This document shows, in pieces, positions 1-7,344 of a stretch of DNA of 64,000 nucleotides. Within the stretch, counting starts at the first letter, position 1; each line of letters starts with the position of its first letter. Location of the stretch: NCBI RefSeq assembly GCF_030444335.1, contig NZ_CP128595.1, forward strand, positions 558,001 to 622,000, read 5' to 3'. The notes beneath the pieces were generated by a model that was not told where the DNA came from, searched no databases, and was given only the letters and a program-made list of their open reading frames with translations. The DNA comes from Polaribacter huanghezhanensis. GTDB lineage: Bacteria; Bacteroidota; Bacteroidia; Flavobacteriales; Flavobacteriaceae. The translations under genes and the position numbers were made by a program.

Positions 1-903
1 AATTATTTAATTAACCCGAAAACGTGGAAGTTTGAAATTATCGAAATAAAGACTTCTCTAGAAAATATAAACTCTACCAAAATTAACTCTGAAACAATTT
101 TCACTAAAATAAAAAAAGGTTTAAATAAACACCTTCTTTATATTGGTTACTTTTTTGGTTATTTATTTTCGTTTGTCCCGTTTGTTGTACTGCCCATAGC
201 ATCCATTGGAATTTATAAAACATATAACCAAGATTATTCTAAAAAAGTTAAACGAAAGAGATATTTTGCTTTTGGTGGAATGATTTTGTCTTTCATTATA
301 TTACAGGTTTTAATTACAAGAACTTTATTAGCACAAGATTTAGAAATAAATAGAAATTTAACTTCTATGCTTTATGGAGAATTCAATGGAGACCCATCTG
401 ATTCAGGATTAGGCTTTTTATCTGTAAATGATGATCTCTGTGAAATAGGTTGTGGAAGTTTGCTAGATAAAATAGACGTGCCTAAATTAAAATATGGAGA
501 ACAATATTATTTTAATGTTTTTTTAGATTTTCATAATAAAGGTAAAGGGAATATTCGAAATGCAATAGCAAAAATATCTTTTCTTAAAGGTGAAACTCTT
601 TCAATTACTGGTACATTAATAGGAGATTACTTAAATCCAGTATTTGACACAGCTTATTTAACAAATCTTCCTGAAAATTATCAAATTATATTTGAAGGAG
701 GGACTCTTAGTAATAAACATAATAGCAGAGATAATCAAGGGTGCTCAGGATACAGCTATGCTTTAGAGGTTGGCAAAGAAATAATAAATGAAGGTATTTC
801 GCTAGATGTCTTAGATTCCAAACTTGGAGGTTGGTGTGACCAAGGTACTGTCTCTATTAAATTTTCCATACTGAACATCACTGAGCCAATAAAAAAACCT
901 TAG
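1..903 (+). CDS. Membrane protein of unknown function, 5' end outside the window
   Basis: The reading frame is open from base 1 to the TAG at 901-903, so this is the C-terminal 300 residues of a longer gene; the ATG at 280 is internal. Two hydrophobic stretches can be seen, one near residues 45-68 and one near 90-113, separated by a short basic segment. About 190 mostly polar residues follow, with four cysteines (in CEIGC, GCSG and WCDQG contexts), as expected for an exported or outward-facing domain. I do not recognise the family. The stop codon lies inside the left direct repeat (888-927), so the gene ends exactly where the neighbouring cassette begins. Confidence 0.7.
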   Translation, partial: NYLINPKTWKFEIIEIKTSLENINSTKINSETIFTKIKKGLNKHLLYIGYFFGYLFSFVPFVVLPIASIGIYKTYNQDYSKKVKRKRYFAFGGMILSFIILQVLITRTLLAQDLEINRNLTSMLYGEFNGDPSDSGLGFLSVNDDLCEIGCGSLLDKIDVPKLKYGEQYYFNVFLDFHNKGKGNIRNAIAKISFLKGETLSITGTLIGDYLNPVFDTAYLTNLPENYQIIFEGGTLSNKHNSRDNQGCSGYSYALEVGKEIINEGISLDVLDSKLGGWCDQGTVSIKFSILNITEPIKKP

Positions 904-927
904 CTTTTTTATCACTAAAACTTTATC
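888..927. repeat. Left copy of an imperfect direct repeat flanking the 0.9-5.6 kb cassette
   Basis: The core TAGCTTTTTTATCACTAAAA is followed by CTTTATC. The copy at 5575-5612 differs only by two single-base gaps and a CC/TA change. Both copies lie on the same strand. Between them sit the ImmA/PIN pair and the Ubl operon. This is visible directly; a role as att site or target duplication is inference. Confidence 0.6.
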
Positions 928-963
928 AAAATATTTATAAGTCTCTATTTATTTCCTCACTAA

Positions 964-1208
964 ACTTCCAAATAAAAATAAACCAAAGCCAGTGCAATAG
1001 CATCAAATGCTCCTGTGCTGTGATTTTCGTCATCCAATGTTTCCTTTTGGGTAATTCTAGTGTTTCCAATTTCGGAAACCACTCCATAATCTTTTTAGAG
1101 ATTTTTTAGAAGGGCAGTTTTATCAATCCTTGATAAATATTCTTCTAAAGTAGAGATTTCTTGTCTTGGATAATAAGTTTCGTGTTTTATTCCTAATTTA
1201 AATTACTT
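964..1208 (-). pseudogene. Gene remnant with in-frame stop
   Basis: Read on the minus strand from about 1208 to the TAG at 964-966, one frame reads like protein: YYPRQEISTLEEYLSRIDK, then an in-frame TAA, then KDYGVVSEIGNTRITQ and, near the end, AFDAIALALVYFYLEV. There is no start codon. The ending resembles the last helix of RuvC/RNase H-fold proteins (Asp followed by an alternating Ala-Leu helix), but I cannot name the family. It looks like the decayed C-terminus of a gene left beside the left repeat. The rest of 904-1350 holds no other gene that I can see. Confidence 0.4.
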
Positions 1209-1350
1209 AAAATAACTTTATATCTTACTTCAAATGATAAAAAAATACTGAATAATATTATTTGAATCAAATTTAAACCACAAAATAGTTAATATTTTGT
1301 CACTTTTAAAATAAAATAAAAAAAATTAAGTGACATTAAATGTTTTATTG

Positions 1351-1358
1351 TATATTTG
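1351..1358 (+). promoter_or_regulatory. TAnnTTTG -7 box of the ImmA/PIN operon
   Basis: TATATTTG matches the Bacteroidota -7 consensus. It predicts a start of transcription near 1365, after the TTG at 1371 would be almost leaderless, and so favours the ATG at 1389 as the start codon. Confidence 0.55.
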
Positions 1359-1388
1359 TGGTAACTAACATTGAAAAAAACAAATAAA

Positions 1389-2474
1389 ATGAAAACTGTG
1401 GACTCAAATTTTGGATTTAAGTTAAAAAAACGAAGAGAAGAAAAAAGATTATCACTGCAATCATTGGGTATTTCGGTTGGGTTATCAAAACAATCTATTT
1501 TTCGTTATGAAAATGGAGAGCAACTACCAAGTACTTCAATATTGTTGAAGTTAAGTGAGGAATTAAATGTTCTTCCTACATATTTTTTTGAGGATGATAA
1601 TATTGAGATTGAAATTAATCAATTAAATTTTAGAGAGGAAGATTTAATCAATAAAAATAATTTTGATGTTGGTTTTGTCAAAACTATTTGTAAAAAGTAT
1701 TTGCGTAATTTCTTAGAATTAGAAACAATATTAAAAATTAAAAATAATTATATTAACCCTTTAGAAGGATTAATAATTGAGAGTGAAAAAGATGTAGAAA
1801 AAGCCGCAAAGAAGTTAAGAAGAAAATGGAGGTTAGGTAATGCTCCTATTTCTGATGTAACTCAGCTTATTGAGGATAATGGAATCTATGTTATTGAGGT
1901 AGATATGAATAGTACTTTTTCAGGATTGAGTGGTTTAGCAAATGAAAATATTCCTTTAATTGTAATTAATTCAAATGTTAATGATAAAGCAAGAAAGAGA
2001 TTTACTACAATTCACGAATTAGGTCATATTGTTTTAGACTTCGTCGAAGAATTGGATAACGATGCTATTGAAAAATATTGTGATCATTTTGCAGGTGCTA
2101 TACTATTAGTTGATGATACTTTGGAAATGGAATTAGGTAAAAACCGAACAAAGATATCCTTGAGAGAGCTAAAAGCAATTAAAGAAAGATATGGAATATC
2201 AATTGGTGCAATCATTTTTAGAGCGAAATCTACAGGATTAATATCTAGAGAAACTTGTAATGATTGGTGGAGTTCATACAATGTTTGGCGTGATAATTCT
2301 GAAGAATTTGGAAAATATTTCAGCTCTGAAAAACCAACAGCGTTTGATAATTTGATTTTAAGAGGTATTAGTGAGCAAAAAATTACCTGGGGTAAAGCAG
2401 CAGAATTAAAAAACACGAAAATTGATTTATTGAAAAATCAATTTAAAAATGAACCAGCATTAATGGTAAGCTAA
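1389..2474 (+). CDS. HTH (XRE) - ImmA/IrrE-type metallopeptidase
   Basis: The protein has 361 residues. An XRE-type helix-turn-helix covers about residues 6-62. A COG2856 (ImmA/IrrE) zinc-peptidase domain follows, with the signature HELGH at residues 209-213. Members of this family cleave transcriptional repressors (ImmA of ICEBs1, IrrE in Deinococcus) or act as the antidote part of toxin-antitoxin-like pairs. A TTG at 1371 could extend the protein by six residues; I prefer ATG 1389 because of the -7 box at 1351. The stop overlaps the next gene's ATG by one base (TAATG), so the two are translationally coupled. The pair probably forms a regulatory or toxin-antitoxin-like module; the substrate is unknown. 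Confidence 0.85.
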   Translation: MKTVDSNFGFKLKKRREEKRLSLQSLGISVGLSKQSIFRYENGEQLPSTSILLKLSEELNVLPTYFFEDDNIEIEINQLNFREEDLINKNNFDVGFVKTICKKYLRNFLELETILKIKNNYINPLEGLIIESEKDVEKAAKKLRRKWRLGNAPISDVTQLIEDNGIYVIEVDMNSTFSGLSGLANENIPLIVINSNVNDKARKRFTTIHELGHIVLDFVEELDNDAIEKYCDHFAGAILLVDDTLEMELGKNRTKISLRELKAIKERYGISIGAIIFRAKSTGLISRETCNDWWSSYNVWRDNSEEFGKYFSSEKPTAFDNLILRGISEQKITWGKAAELKNTKIDLLKNQFKNEPALMVS

Positions 2475-2920
2475 TGGATTATGTAATTAATGACATAGAA
2501 GATATGATAATACAAAATAGATTTGGTTTGTTTTGTATTATCAGTAGTAAGTGTAATTCTATTTCATTGACTAATATAAAAATTAGTGATTTTAGTAAAC
2601 TAAAAGAGTTTGATATTCAGCTACTTCAAAGTAATGGACTTACGGTGGTTGAAGTTGATATTGAAATGTTCTATTTTAAAAAAAGACACTCATTACTTGC
2701 TTTTGGAAAAGGAGATGTGAGTTCAATATATCAGGCTTTTATAACGAATTCCTGCTTAATAACATCAAATAGGTCGGTTTATAGTAAGTGTATTGAGCTA
2801 TCAATACAAGTAATATACTTAGATGAATTTATGAAGTTAATATTTGGAGATTCTAGTAAATTAAAAAGAATTAATAAACTAAAACTAATATATAAGAGAA
2901 ATATAAAAGATATAATATAG
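2474..2920 (+). CDS. PIN-like domain protein, partner of the ImmA/IrrE protein
   Basis: The protein has 148 residues. The second half follows the PIN-nuclease layout: the helix GKGDVSSIYQAF, the strand-turn CLITSNRSVYSKC, and the strand VIYLDEFM. In active PIN nucleases the second motif normally carries Asp (ITSD or ITDD), whereas here it is Asn, so the site may be weakened or rearranged. Known homologous gene pairs place a PIN-like protein directly after an XRE-ImmA protein. The coupled start (TAATG) supports a complex or toxin-antidote relationship. The fold is assigned by pattern only; no activity can be claimed. A hairpin at 2923-2953 follows. Confidence 0.55.
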   Translation: MDYVINDIEDMIIQNRFGLFCIISSKCNSISLTNIKISDFSKLKEFDIQLLQSNGLTVVEVDIEMFYFKKRHSLLAFGKGDVSSIYQAFITNSCLITSNRSVYSKCIELSIQVIYLDEFMKLIFGDSSKLKRINKLKLIYKRNIKDII

Positions 2921-2922
2921 AA

Positions 2923-2953
2923 AAAGTCCAGTCAATTAAAAAGACCAGACTTT
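2923..2953 (+). terminator. Imperfect hairpin after the PIN-like gene
   Basis: AAAGTCCAGTC (2923-2933) pairs imperfectly with GACCAGACTTT (2943-2953), followed by TAATTTTTAA. There are two mismatches in eleven positions. Its place just after the stop codon fits a terminator. Confidence 0.4.
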
Positions 2954-3185
2954 AATTTTTAACACAGAGAGTATCTGCGTTTGTGAATTGGAACACCAAA
3001 CATACAATACTTCCTGAAATAAAAAAAATTAAGGCTACTTTTTTATACTGTTCATCGGATTTCAATCGACTCGGATTGTATCCAACATTAGAACTTTTTC
3101 TCTTCAATAAACCTTATCAGTGCTAAAAACAATGAAGTGGCGCTATTGAGTGAAATTAAAGTATTAACATTCTAAAATTTTAAGG

Positions 3186-3743
3186 ATGATAAGTAAAAGT
3201 TATTACACAGTGTTTACTGGCAAAGACAGTCAGTATTATTTTAACCTGAAAGCAGGTAATCATGAAATTATTCTTCAGTCAGAAGGATATAAAAACAAGC
3301 AAAATGCTTTAGGTGGAATTTCATCTGTACAAAAAAATTGTATTGATGATGAAAATTACATTAGAAAAACAGCGAAAGATGGTTCGCCGTATTTTGTATT
3401 AGAAGCAAAAAACGGAGAACCAATTGGTAAAAGTGAAATGTATAGTTCAGAACAGATGAGAGATAATGGTATCGAATCTGTTAAGAAGAATGGAACTACT
3501 ATTGTTATCAAAGGTGGCTCAAAGCATACGTTTCAAATTACCATAAATAAGAGTCCATATACCGTGGATAATAAAGAAATGTCAGGAGCTGAAATTTTAG
3601 CCTTAGCCAATTTATCTTCTAACCAGTACAGTTTATTTCTTGTAAAAGGAGTAAGCCAAGAAGAAATAAAAGCTACTGACACAGTGAAAATGAAAAATGG
3701 TTTATGTTTTCAAGCTATTATTAGTAATATTCAATTTGGATAA
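3186..3743 (+). CDS. Tandem YegP (DUF1508) domains fused to a multiubiquitin-type Ubl
   Basis: The protein has 185 residues and three parts. Two DUF1508/YegP repeats cover about residues 5-52 and 58-105 (markers QSEGYKNKQNALGGISSVQK and RKTAKDGSPYFVLEAKNG). The third part, about residues 114-181, is a beta-grasp domain of the multiubiquitin (PF14452) type, with marker INKSPYTVDNKEMSGAEILA. The chain ends in Phe-Gly, so its C-terminal residue is already a glycine, as needed for E1 adenylation without a processing protease. E2 and JAB-E1 genes follow within 1 bp and with a 4-bp overlap, so this is the likely modifier of the system. The YegP fusion is unusual to me; it may be a targeting or oligomerisation module (inference). 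The ATG at 3186 is the only start in the open frame. Confidence 0.75.
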   Translation: MISKSYYTVFTGKDSQYYFNLKAGNHEIILQSEGYKNKQNALGGISSVQKNCIDDENYIRKTAKDGSPYFVLEAKNGEPIGKSEMYSSEQMRDNGIESVKKNGTTIVIKGGSKHTFQITINKSPYTVDNKEMSGAEILALANLSSNQYSLFLVKGVSQEEIKATDTVKMKNGLCFQAIISNIQFG

Positions 3744-3744
3744 A

Positions 3745-4131
3745 ATGATTCCTAGTGAATTATTAAAAGAGATAGCCGACCTTCAGAAGGTCGGCTATCA
3801 AATTGAAACGAGTTTAGTTGGCAGTAGAGTTTATGTAGTTTTTAAAGATTACATCTTGCCCTCTAGTTTTAATATGGAAAAAACAGATCTTTTGGTTTGG
3901 ACAAATACAAATTACCCAAGTTGTGCATTTGATATGTTTTGGGTACATGAAAAATTGTTTTTATCTAATGGAGTAGTTCCACAAGCAGCACAGCATATAG
4001 AAAATCATTGTGGCATAAATTGGAGGAGATTTAGTATTCATCCATACCAAGTCAAACCTTGGAATCCATCAGAGGATAGTTTAGAAGGTTATATAAGTTA
4101 TATTAATAAACGTCTAAATCAAGGAATATGA
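3745..4131 (+). CDS. E2-like ubiquitin-conjugating protein, family E (Prok-E2_E)
   Basis: The protein has 128 residues. The pattern TNYPSCAFDMFWVHEKLFLS, then INWRRFSIHP, then PWNPSEDSLEGYI, matches the prokaryotic E2 family E, which occurs in operons with multiubiquitin and E1 proteins. Cys60 (in YPSCAFD) and Cys89 (in ENHCGIN) are the candidate thioester residues; I cannot decide between them from sequence alone. A longer frame opens at 3697 inside the upstream gene, but the ATG at 3745, one base after the previous stop, is the natural coupled start. The stop overlaps the ATG of the JAB-E1 gene by four bases (ATGA). It probably transfers the upstream Ubl to a target or lipid. Confidence 0.75.
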   Translation: MIPSELLKEIADLQKVGYQIETSLVGSRVYVVFKDYILPSSFNMEKTDLLVWTNTNYPSCAFDMFWVHEKLFLSNGVVPQAAQHIENHCGINWRRFSIHPYQVKPWNPSEDSLEGYISYINKRLNQGI

Positions 4132-5429
4132 AGTGGAAAATTAAATTTAAAGAATGCTTATTCAATGAATTAAATACATATTTATTTAATTTAAGTCCAA
4201 AAGAAAATGGATGTTTCCTTTTGGCTAACACCAAAGGTAAAATCATATTTATTACAGATATTTTTTATCCTCAAGAAGATAGTTGGGTTAAAAGAGACAG
4301 AGATAGGTGTATTCCAAATTCAGCATATATTTCTTCTGCGTGTTTACAAGCAAATCATTTAAACAAAACTTTAATATTTGTTCATTCTCATCCTGAAGAA
4401 CACCATCCTGCAACTTTTAGTTTTATAGATGATATTTCTAACGATAAAATGTTTGAAAATTTAAAAGATATTCTTAACCACTCTATTGGAAGTTTTGTCT
4501 TTAGTAATAAAGGAATACATGGTGTAGTTTTTTCAGATTCAAAAAAACAAAAAATTGAATCTTATTCAGTTTACGGAGAAACCATAAACTATATAATTGA
4601 TGCTGGTCAAAAAACAAAAAGGTTAGACATTGAAGAGTTTGATAGACAGATTAGGTTTATGAAAAATAGTGGCATAGATGTTTTATCTAATATAAATATT
4701 GCTATTGTTGGGCTTGGAGGTATTGGTTCTCCTTTAGCCGTAATGTTGGCAAAAATGGGAGTTAAGAATTTGAGTTTTTATGATTTTGATAAAATTGAAG
4801 TGCATAATTTACCCAGAATTTACGGAGCAACAAAAAAGAGTATTGGAAAATACAAAGTAGATGTTGTTAAGAAACATATCAAATCTTTTAGTGATGATAT
4901 TAAAATCAAAACTTATTATAAAGCTATAGATACACAAACTGATTTATCAATACATGATGTTGTTTTTGGGTGCTTAGATAATCACACAGCTAGAGATACT
5001 CTTAATAAAAACACTTTAGAAAATTCCATTTTATATGTAGATTCTGGTTGTGCAATTCCACTTGATGATAAAGAAGTGGTGCTTCAATCTGCAATTTCTA
5101 CAAATGTTGTGATGAATGATAAACCTTGTTTATGGTGCACTAATACACTAAATGCAATGACAATTATGGAAGAAAGTTTAACACCTGAAGAATTAAAACA
5201 AAGACAGGATGATGGGTATGTACAAGGCGTTGAAAAAGCTCCAAGTGTAATAACATTAACGACAGCAGTTGCAACTTTTGCTATAAATAGATTCTTAAAT
5301 ATTTATAAAATACTAAAAGGTTCATATCCAACAAAAAGTATGTTTGATTTTAACAACAACATATATTTTGAGCCTAAATTAACTGTAAATAAAAAATGTA
5401 AATGTATTAATAATAATCCATTTACTTAA
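4128..5429 (+). CDS. JAB deubiquitinase-like - E1 (ThiF) activating enzyme fusion
   Basis: The protein has 433 residues in two domains. The N-terminal JAB/JAMM isopeptidase (about 1-150) carries H86-S-H88-P, S98 and D101, the zinc-ligand pattern. The C-terminal ThiF/E1 adenylating domain (about 170-430) has the nucleotide loop GLGGIG (195-200), YDFDKIEVHNLPR (218-230), the GCLDNHTARD segment and a zinc-binding CLWC (334-337). Known function of such domains: the E1 adenylates the Ubl C-terminus and passes it to the E2, while the JAB trims or removes it. It is the last gene of the Ubl operon, translationally coupled to the E2 gene, and is followed by a strong terminator (5445-5479). Related bacterial Ubl operons act in anti-phage defence; that role here is inferred. 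Confidence 0.85.
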   Translation: MKWKIKFKECLFNELNTYLFNLSPKENGCFLLANTKGKIIFITDIFYPQEDSWVKRDRDRCIPNSAYISSACLQANHLNKTLIFVHSHPEEHHPATFSFIDDISNDKMFENLKDILNHSIGSFVFSNKGIHGVVFSDSKKQKIESYSVYGETINYIIDAGQKTKRLDIEEFDRQIRFMKNSGIDVLSNINIAIVGLGGIGSPLAVMLAKMGVKNLSFYDFDKIEVHNLPRIYGATKKSIGKYKVDVVKKHIKSFSDDIKIKTYYKAIDTQTDLSIHDVVFGCLDNHTARDTLNKNTLENSILYVDSGCAIPLDDKEVVLQSAISTNVVMNDKPCLWCTNTLNAMTIMEESLTPEELKQRQDDGYVQGVEKAPSVITLTTAVATFAINRFLNIYKILKGSYPTKSMFDFNNNIYFEPKLTVNKKCKCINNNPFT

Positions 5430-5444
5430 TCTGATTAAGTATAC

Positions 5445-5479
5445 ATAGTAAAAGCATTTAAAACGAGTGCTTTTACTAT
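5445..5479 (+). terminator. Terminator of the Ubl operon
   Basis: A perfect 12-bp stem, ATAGTAAAAGCA / TGCTTTTACTAT, with an 11-nt loop lies 16 bp after the JAB-E1 stop. It is symmetrical enough to work in both directions. Confidence 0.75.
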
Positions 5480-5574
5480 CTATATATAAATACCCTAATG
5501 TTTTCCTTGATAAATTTATTTTACAAAAGGATATAGTAACAAATCAAAGAAGTTCTTTGAATAGCATTACATTT

Positions 5575-5612
5575 AATAAAAAAATATTAGCTTTTTATCA
5601 CTAAAATTTATC
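5575..5612. repeat. Right copy of the imperfect direct repeat flanking the cassette
   Basis: This copy contains TTAGCTTTTTATCACTAAAA followed by TTTATC and matches 888-927 in the same orientation. The remaining bases of 5480-5574 are AT-rich and hold nothing that I recognise. Confidence 0.6.
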
Positions 5613-5620
5613 TTATATAT

Positions 5621-5776
5621 TCAATATTCTCCCTCTTTGATTTGTTGAATTCGTTTAGGAGATAGGGCTGAGTCCATAAAATACTTTTTCAGCTTGTGTT
5701 TATGTGTTTGCGAGTTGTTTATATTGTCACCAGCAGTAGAAACAAAATTAATTAAAGGTAGGTAGTTAGAAATTAC
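5621..5776 (-). pseudogene. Short open frame without a start codon, possible gene remnant
   Basis: From about 5776 down to the TGA at 5621-5623 the minus strand encodes a protein-like tail that includes HKHKLKKYFMDSALSPKRIQQ and ends KEGEY. It has no start codon and overlaps the stop of the next upstream gene by four bases. It may be the truncated end of a gene removed when the cassette arrived, or non-coding sequence. No family is recognised. Confidence 0.25.
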
Positions 5777-6261
5777 TCAGTCAAATAATTATGCGACAAC
5801 ATCAACGCAAAACAATCCAGCACAGCCATCTGATAATGTTCAGCTCCCCACGGTAGTCGTTTATGTGGAGCTATTCTTTTTAACTGCGGATACCATTTGA
5901 TAATAAGAGAAGCTATTTCAAATTTTGTACTTGCCTTGAAAGAAGAAAACACTTCTTTTATCTGTGAGCGAGAATAGGAGTGAACTTTTAAATTTTTAGC
6001 CTTAATTGTTTTTTTAATCATTTGAAGGAGTGTTCGCTGTCGTTTAGAAACTTTAGATTTATAATCTAGAAGCAACACTATTTCAGGTTTACAAAAGTCC
6101 ATCAGTTTTTCTACTTTTTTTAGATACTTCGCTTTAGAGAACGGACGTATTTTATAAATCCCAAAATCAATAATTTTCTGAGGACTCTCACAGATTAAAA
6201 AACCAAGACCATAGGTGTTTGGATATAAAACCAGGATTAGCGGTTGTTTATTCTTTTTCAT
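5773..6261 (-). CDS. Hypothetical protein with a RuvC/RNase H-like pattern
   Basis: The protein has 162 residues from the ATG at 6261; an upstream in-frame ATG at 6279 would add six. The layout recalls RuvC-type resolvases: a first strand and turn LVLYPNTYGLGFLICE, a second strand EIVLLLDYKSK, and a final helix HYQMAVLDCFALMLSH. The first catalytic Asp of RuvC (DPG) is replaced by Tyr-Pro-Asn, so if the fold is right the enzyme may be inactive. The start lies inside the end of the XRE gene upstream (14-bp overlap), so the two form one transcript. Its neighbours are plasmid and integrative-element genes. The assignment is by pattern only. Confidence 0.45.
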   Translation of the reverse strand: MKKNKQPLILVLYPNTYGLGFLICESPQKIIDFGIYKIRPFSKAKYLKKVEKLMDFCKPEIVLLLDYKSKVSKRQRTLLQMIKKTIKAKNLKVHSYSRSQIKEVFSSFKASTKFEIASLIIKWYPQLKRIAPHKRLPWGAEHYQMAVLDCFALMLSHNYLTE

Positions 6262-6613
6262 GATTATTTTCAGACACATCTTTTAAACAAGATATGGTGT
6301 TAAGCACCTCGTAGAGACTTGCAATTCGTTGTTCCATCTTTGGAGAAGTTACTTCTTCTTCCAAGCGAGTAATAAATTGTGTCAGCTTTTTAGATATCGA
6401 ATCAATAGCTGTTAAAATATGTTGTCCAAATAATTCGGAGAGTGGTATCTTGGTAATAATATGGTATCCTAGTATGACTTGTAAGGTTGGTGTTTTGATT
6501 CCTCTTTCATATTTGGAAAGATTGGAAACATCCATCTCTAATAGATGGGCAACATCTTGAAGAGAAAGACTAGCATTTTTCCTTGCTTGTTTTAAATAAT
6601 TGATAATATTCAT
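6248..6613 (-). CDS. XRE-family transcriptional regulator
   Basis: The protein has 121 residues. The N-terminal 60 form a clear XRE/Cro helix-turn-helix (ARKNASLSLQDVAHLLEMDV, then SNLSKYERGIKTPTLQVIL). The C-terminal half is helical and charged and is probably the dimerisation part. It is first in a two-gene unit with the RuvC-like protein. Two inverted repeats lie just upstream (6622-6654 and 6694-6717) and may be its operators or a terminator for the initiator gene. It probably controls maintenance genes of the element. Confidence 0.8.
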   Translation of the reverse strand: MNIINYLKQARKNASLSLQDVAHLLEMDVSNLSKYERGIKTPTLQVILGYHIITKIPLSELFGQHILTAIDSISKKLTQFITRLEEEVTSPKMEQRIASLYEVLNTISCLKDVSENNHEKE

Positions 6614-6621
6614 TATGTTTT

Positions 6622-6654
6622 AAAGGACATAGGGGTTAGGATCCTATGTCTTTT
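6622..6654. terminator. Inverted repeat between XRE and initiator genes
   Basis: AAAGGACATAGG (6622-6633) and CCTATGTCTTTT (6643-6654) pair in 11 of 12 positions. It lies just upstream of the XRE start, so it could be an operator as well as a terminator. Confidence 0.45.
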
Positions 6655-6684
6655 AGTATACTATCGTTTGTTTGATTTCTTGAG

Positions 6685-6717
6685 CAGTCTAGCTTTTTGG
6701 TACTGGAGTACCAAAAA
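6685..6717. repeat. Hairpin plus iteron-like sequence, copy 1
   Basis: CAGTCTAGCTTTTTGGTACT begins here and recurs with two changes at 7325-7344. In this copy it runs into a perfect inverted repeat, TTTTTGGTAC / GTACCAAAAA (6694-6717), with a 4-nt loop. Confidence 0.5.
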
Positions 6718-6769
6718 ATTTCTCGGTCACTCAATGTTTGTAGATAAGATGTGCAAAAAGGTGATTCTA

Positions 6770-7291
6770 TTAATTATTTTTTCTTTTTGTATTGTTTTCA
6801 ATCTGTTCAAATCGTTGTTTATCTGTAATTTTTTGTAATTGTTGAGTTGTTTCTGCATTGCTTATTTTCTTTTTTGTAGGTGTTTGTTTTGTATAAGGTG
6901 GATAAGTAAACATGTTTACCAAGAGATCTACCATTGTTTTACGCTTTAAGCTTCTAAAATAGGGTGCATATGTGTAATAAATACGTTTCTTCCCTCTTCT
7001 GTCTTTAGGATGTCGCAACACTTTTTCATTATAATCTAGGGCAATTATTAACTCTTTGTAAACCAGTTCAGCAATTGCAATGGATATAGATTTGTGCGTT
7101 AATCCTGTTCTTTTGGAAAAGAACGGAATCGAAATCCAATCCTTGCGTTTACGTTTTTTTGTTTTAGGGTCAATCCAACCTAGGACTTGTCGTATCACAA
7201 CTAGCAGTACTTTAAGCTGTGCTTGGTTTAAGAATGGTAAGTGATGGTCAAAAATTTCATTTGGTACTTGAGTGGAACGATAATAATACAT
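6770..7291 (-). CDS. Phage replication protein O-like / winged-helix initiator
   Basis: The protein has 173 residues. The start, STQVPNEIFDHHLPFLNQAQ followed by LKVLLVVIRQVLGW, and the segment FFSKRTGLTHKSISIAIAEL match the winged-helix domain of phage replication protein O and related plasmid initiators. The C-terminal third is basic and rich in Lys, Thr and Gln and is probably disordered. It lies between an XRE regulator and an integrase, with similar 20-bp sequences on both sides (6685 and 7325) that could be its binding sites. Likely role: starting replication of the element, as for a plasmid or replicative ICE. A 12-bp palindrome (7309-7320) sits in its promoter region. Confidence 0.6.
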   Translation of the reverse strand: MYYYRSTQVPNEIFDHHLPFLNQAQLKVLLVVIRQVLGWIDPKTKKRKRKDWISIPFFSKRTGLTHKSISIAIAELVYKELIIALDYNEKVLRHPKDRRGKKRIYYTYAPYFRSLKRKTMVDLLVNMFTYPPYTKQTPTKKKISNAETTQQLQKITDKQRFEQIENNTKRKNN

Positions 7292-7308
7292 GTACCTACT
7301 ATGAATAC

Positions 7309-7320
7309 TTCTCTAGAGAA
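7309..7320. promoter_or_regulatory. 12-bp palindrome upstream of the initiator gene
   Basis: TTCTCTAGAGAA is perfectly self-complementary and lies 18-29 bp upstream of the start codon, where an operator is expected. The XRE protein encoded nearby is a candidate binder. Confidence 0.4.
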
Positions 7321-7324
7321 TAGA

Positions 7325-7344
7325 CAGTGTAGCTTTTTGGTATT
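7325..7344. repeat. Iteron-like sequence, copy 2
   Basis: CAGTGTAGCTTTTTGGTATT differs at two positions from 6685-6704. The two copies bracket the initiator gene in the same orientation. Confidence 0.45.
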
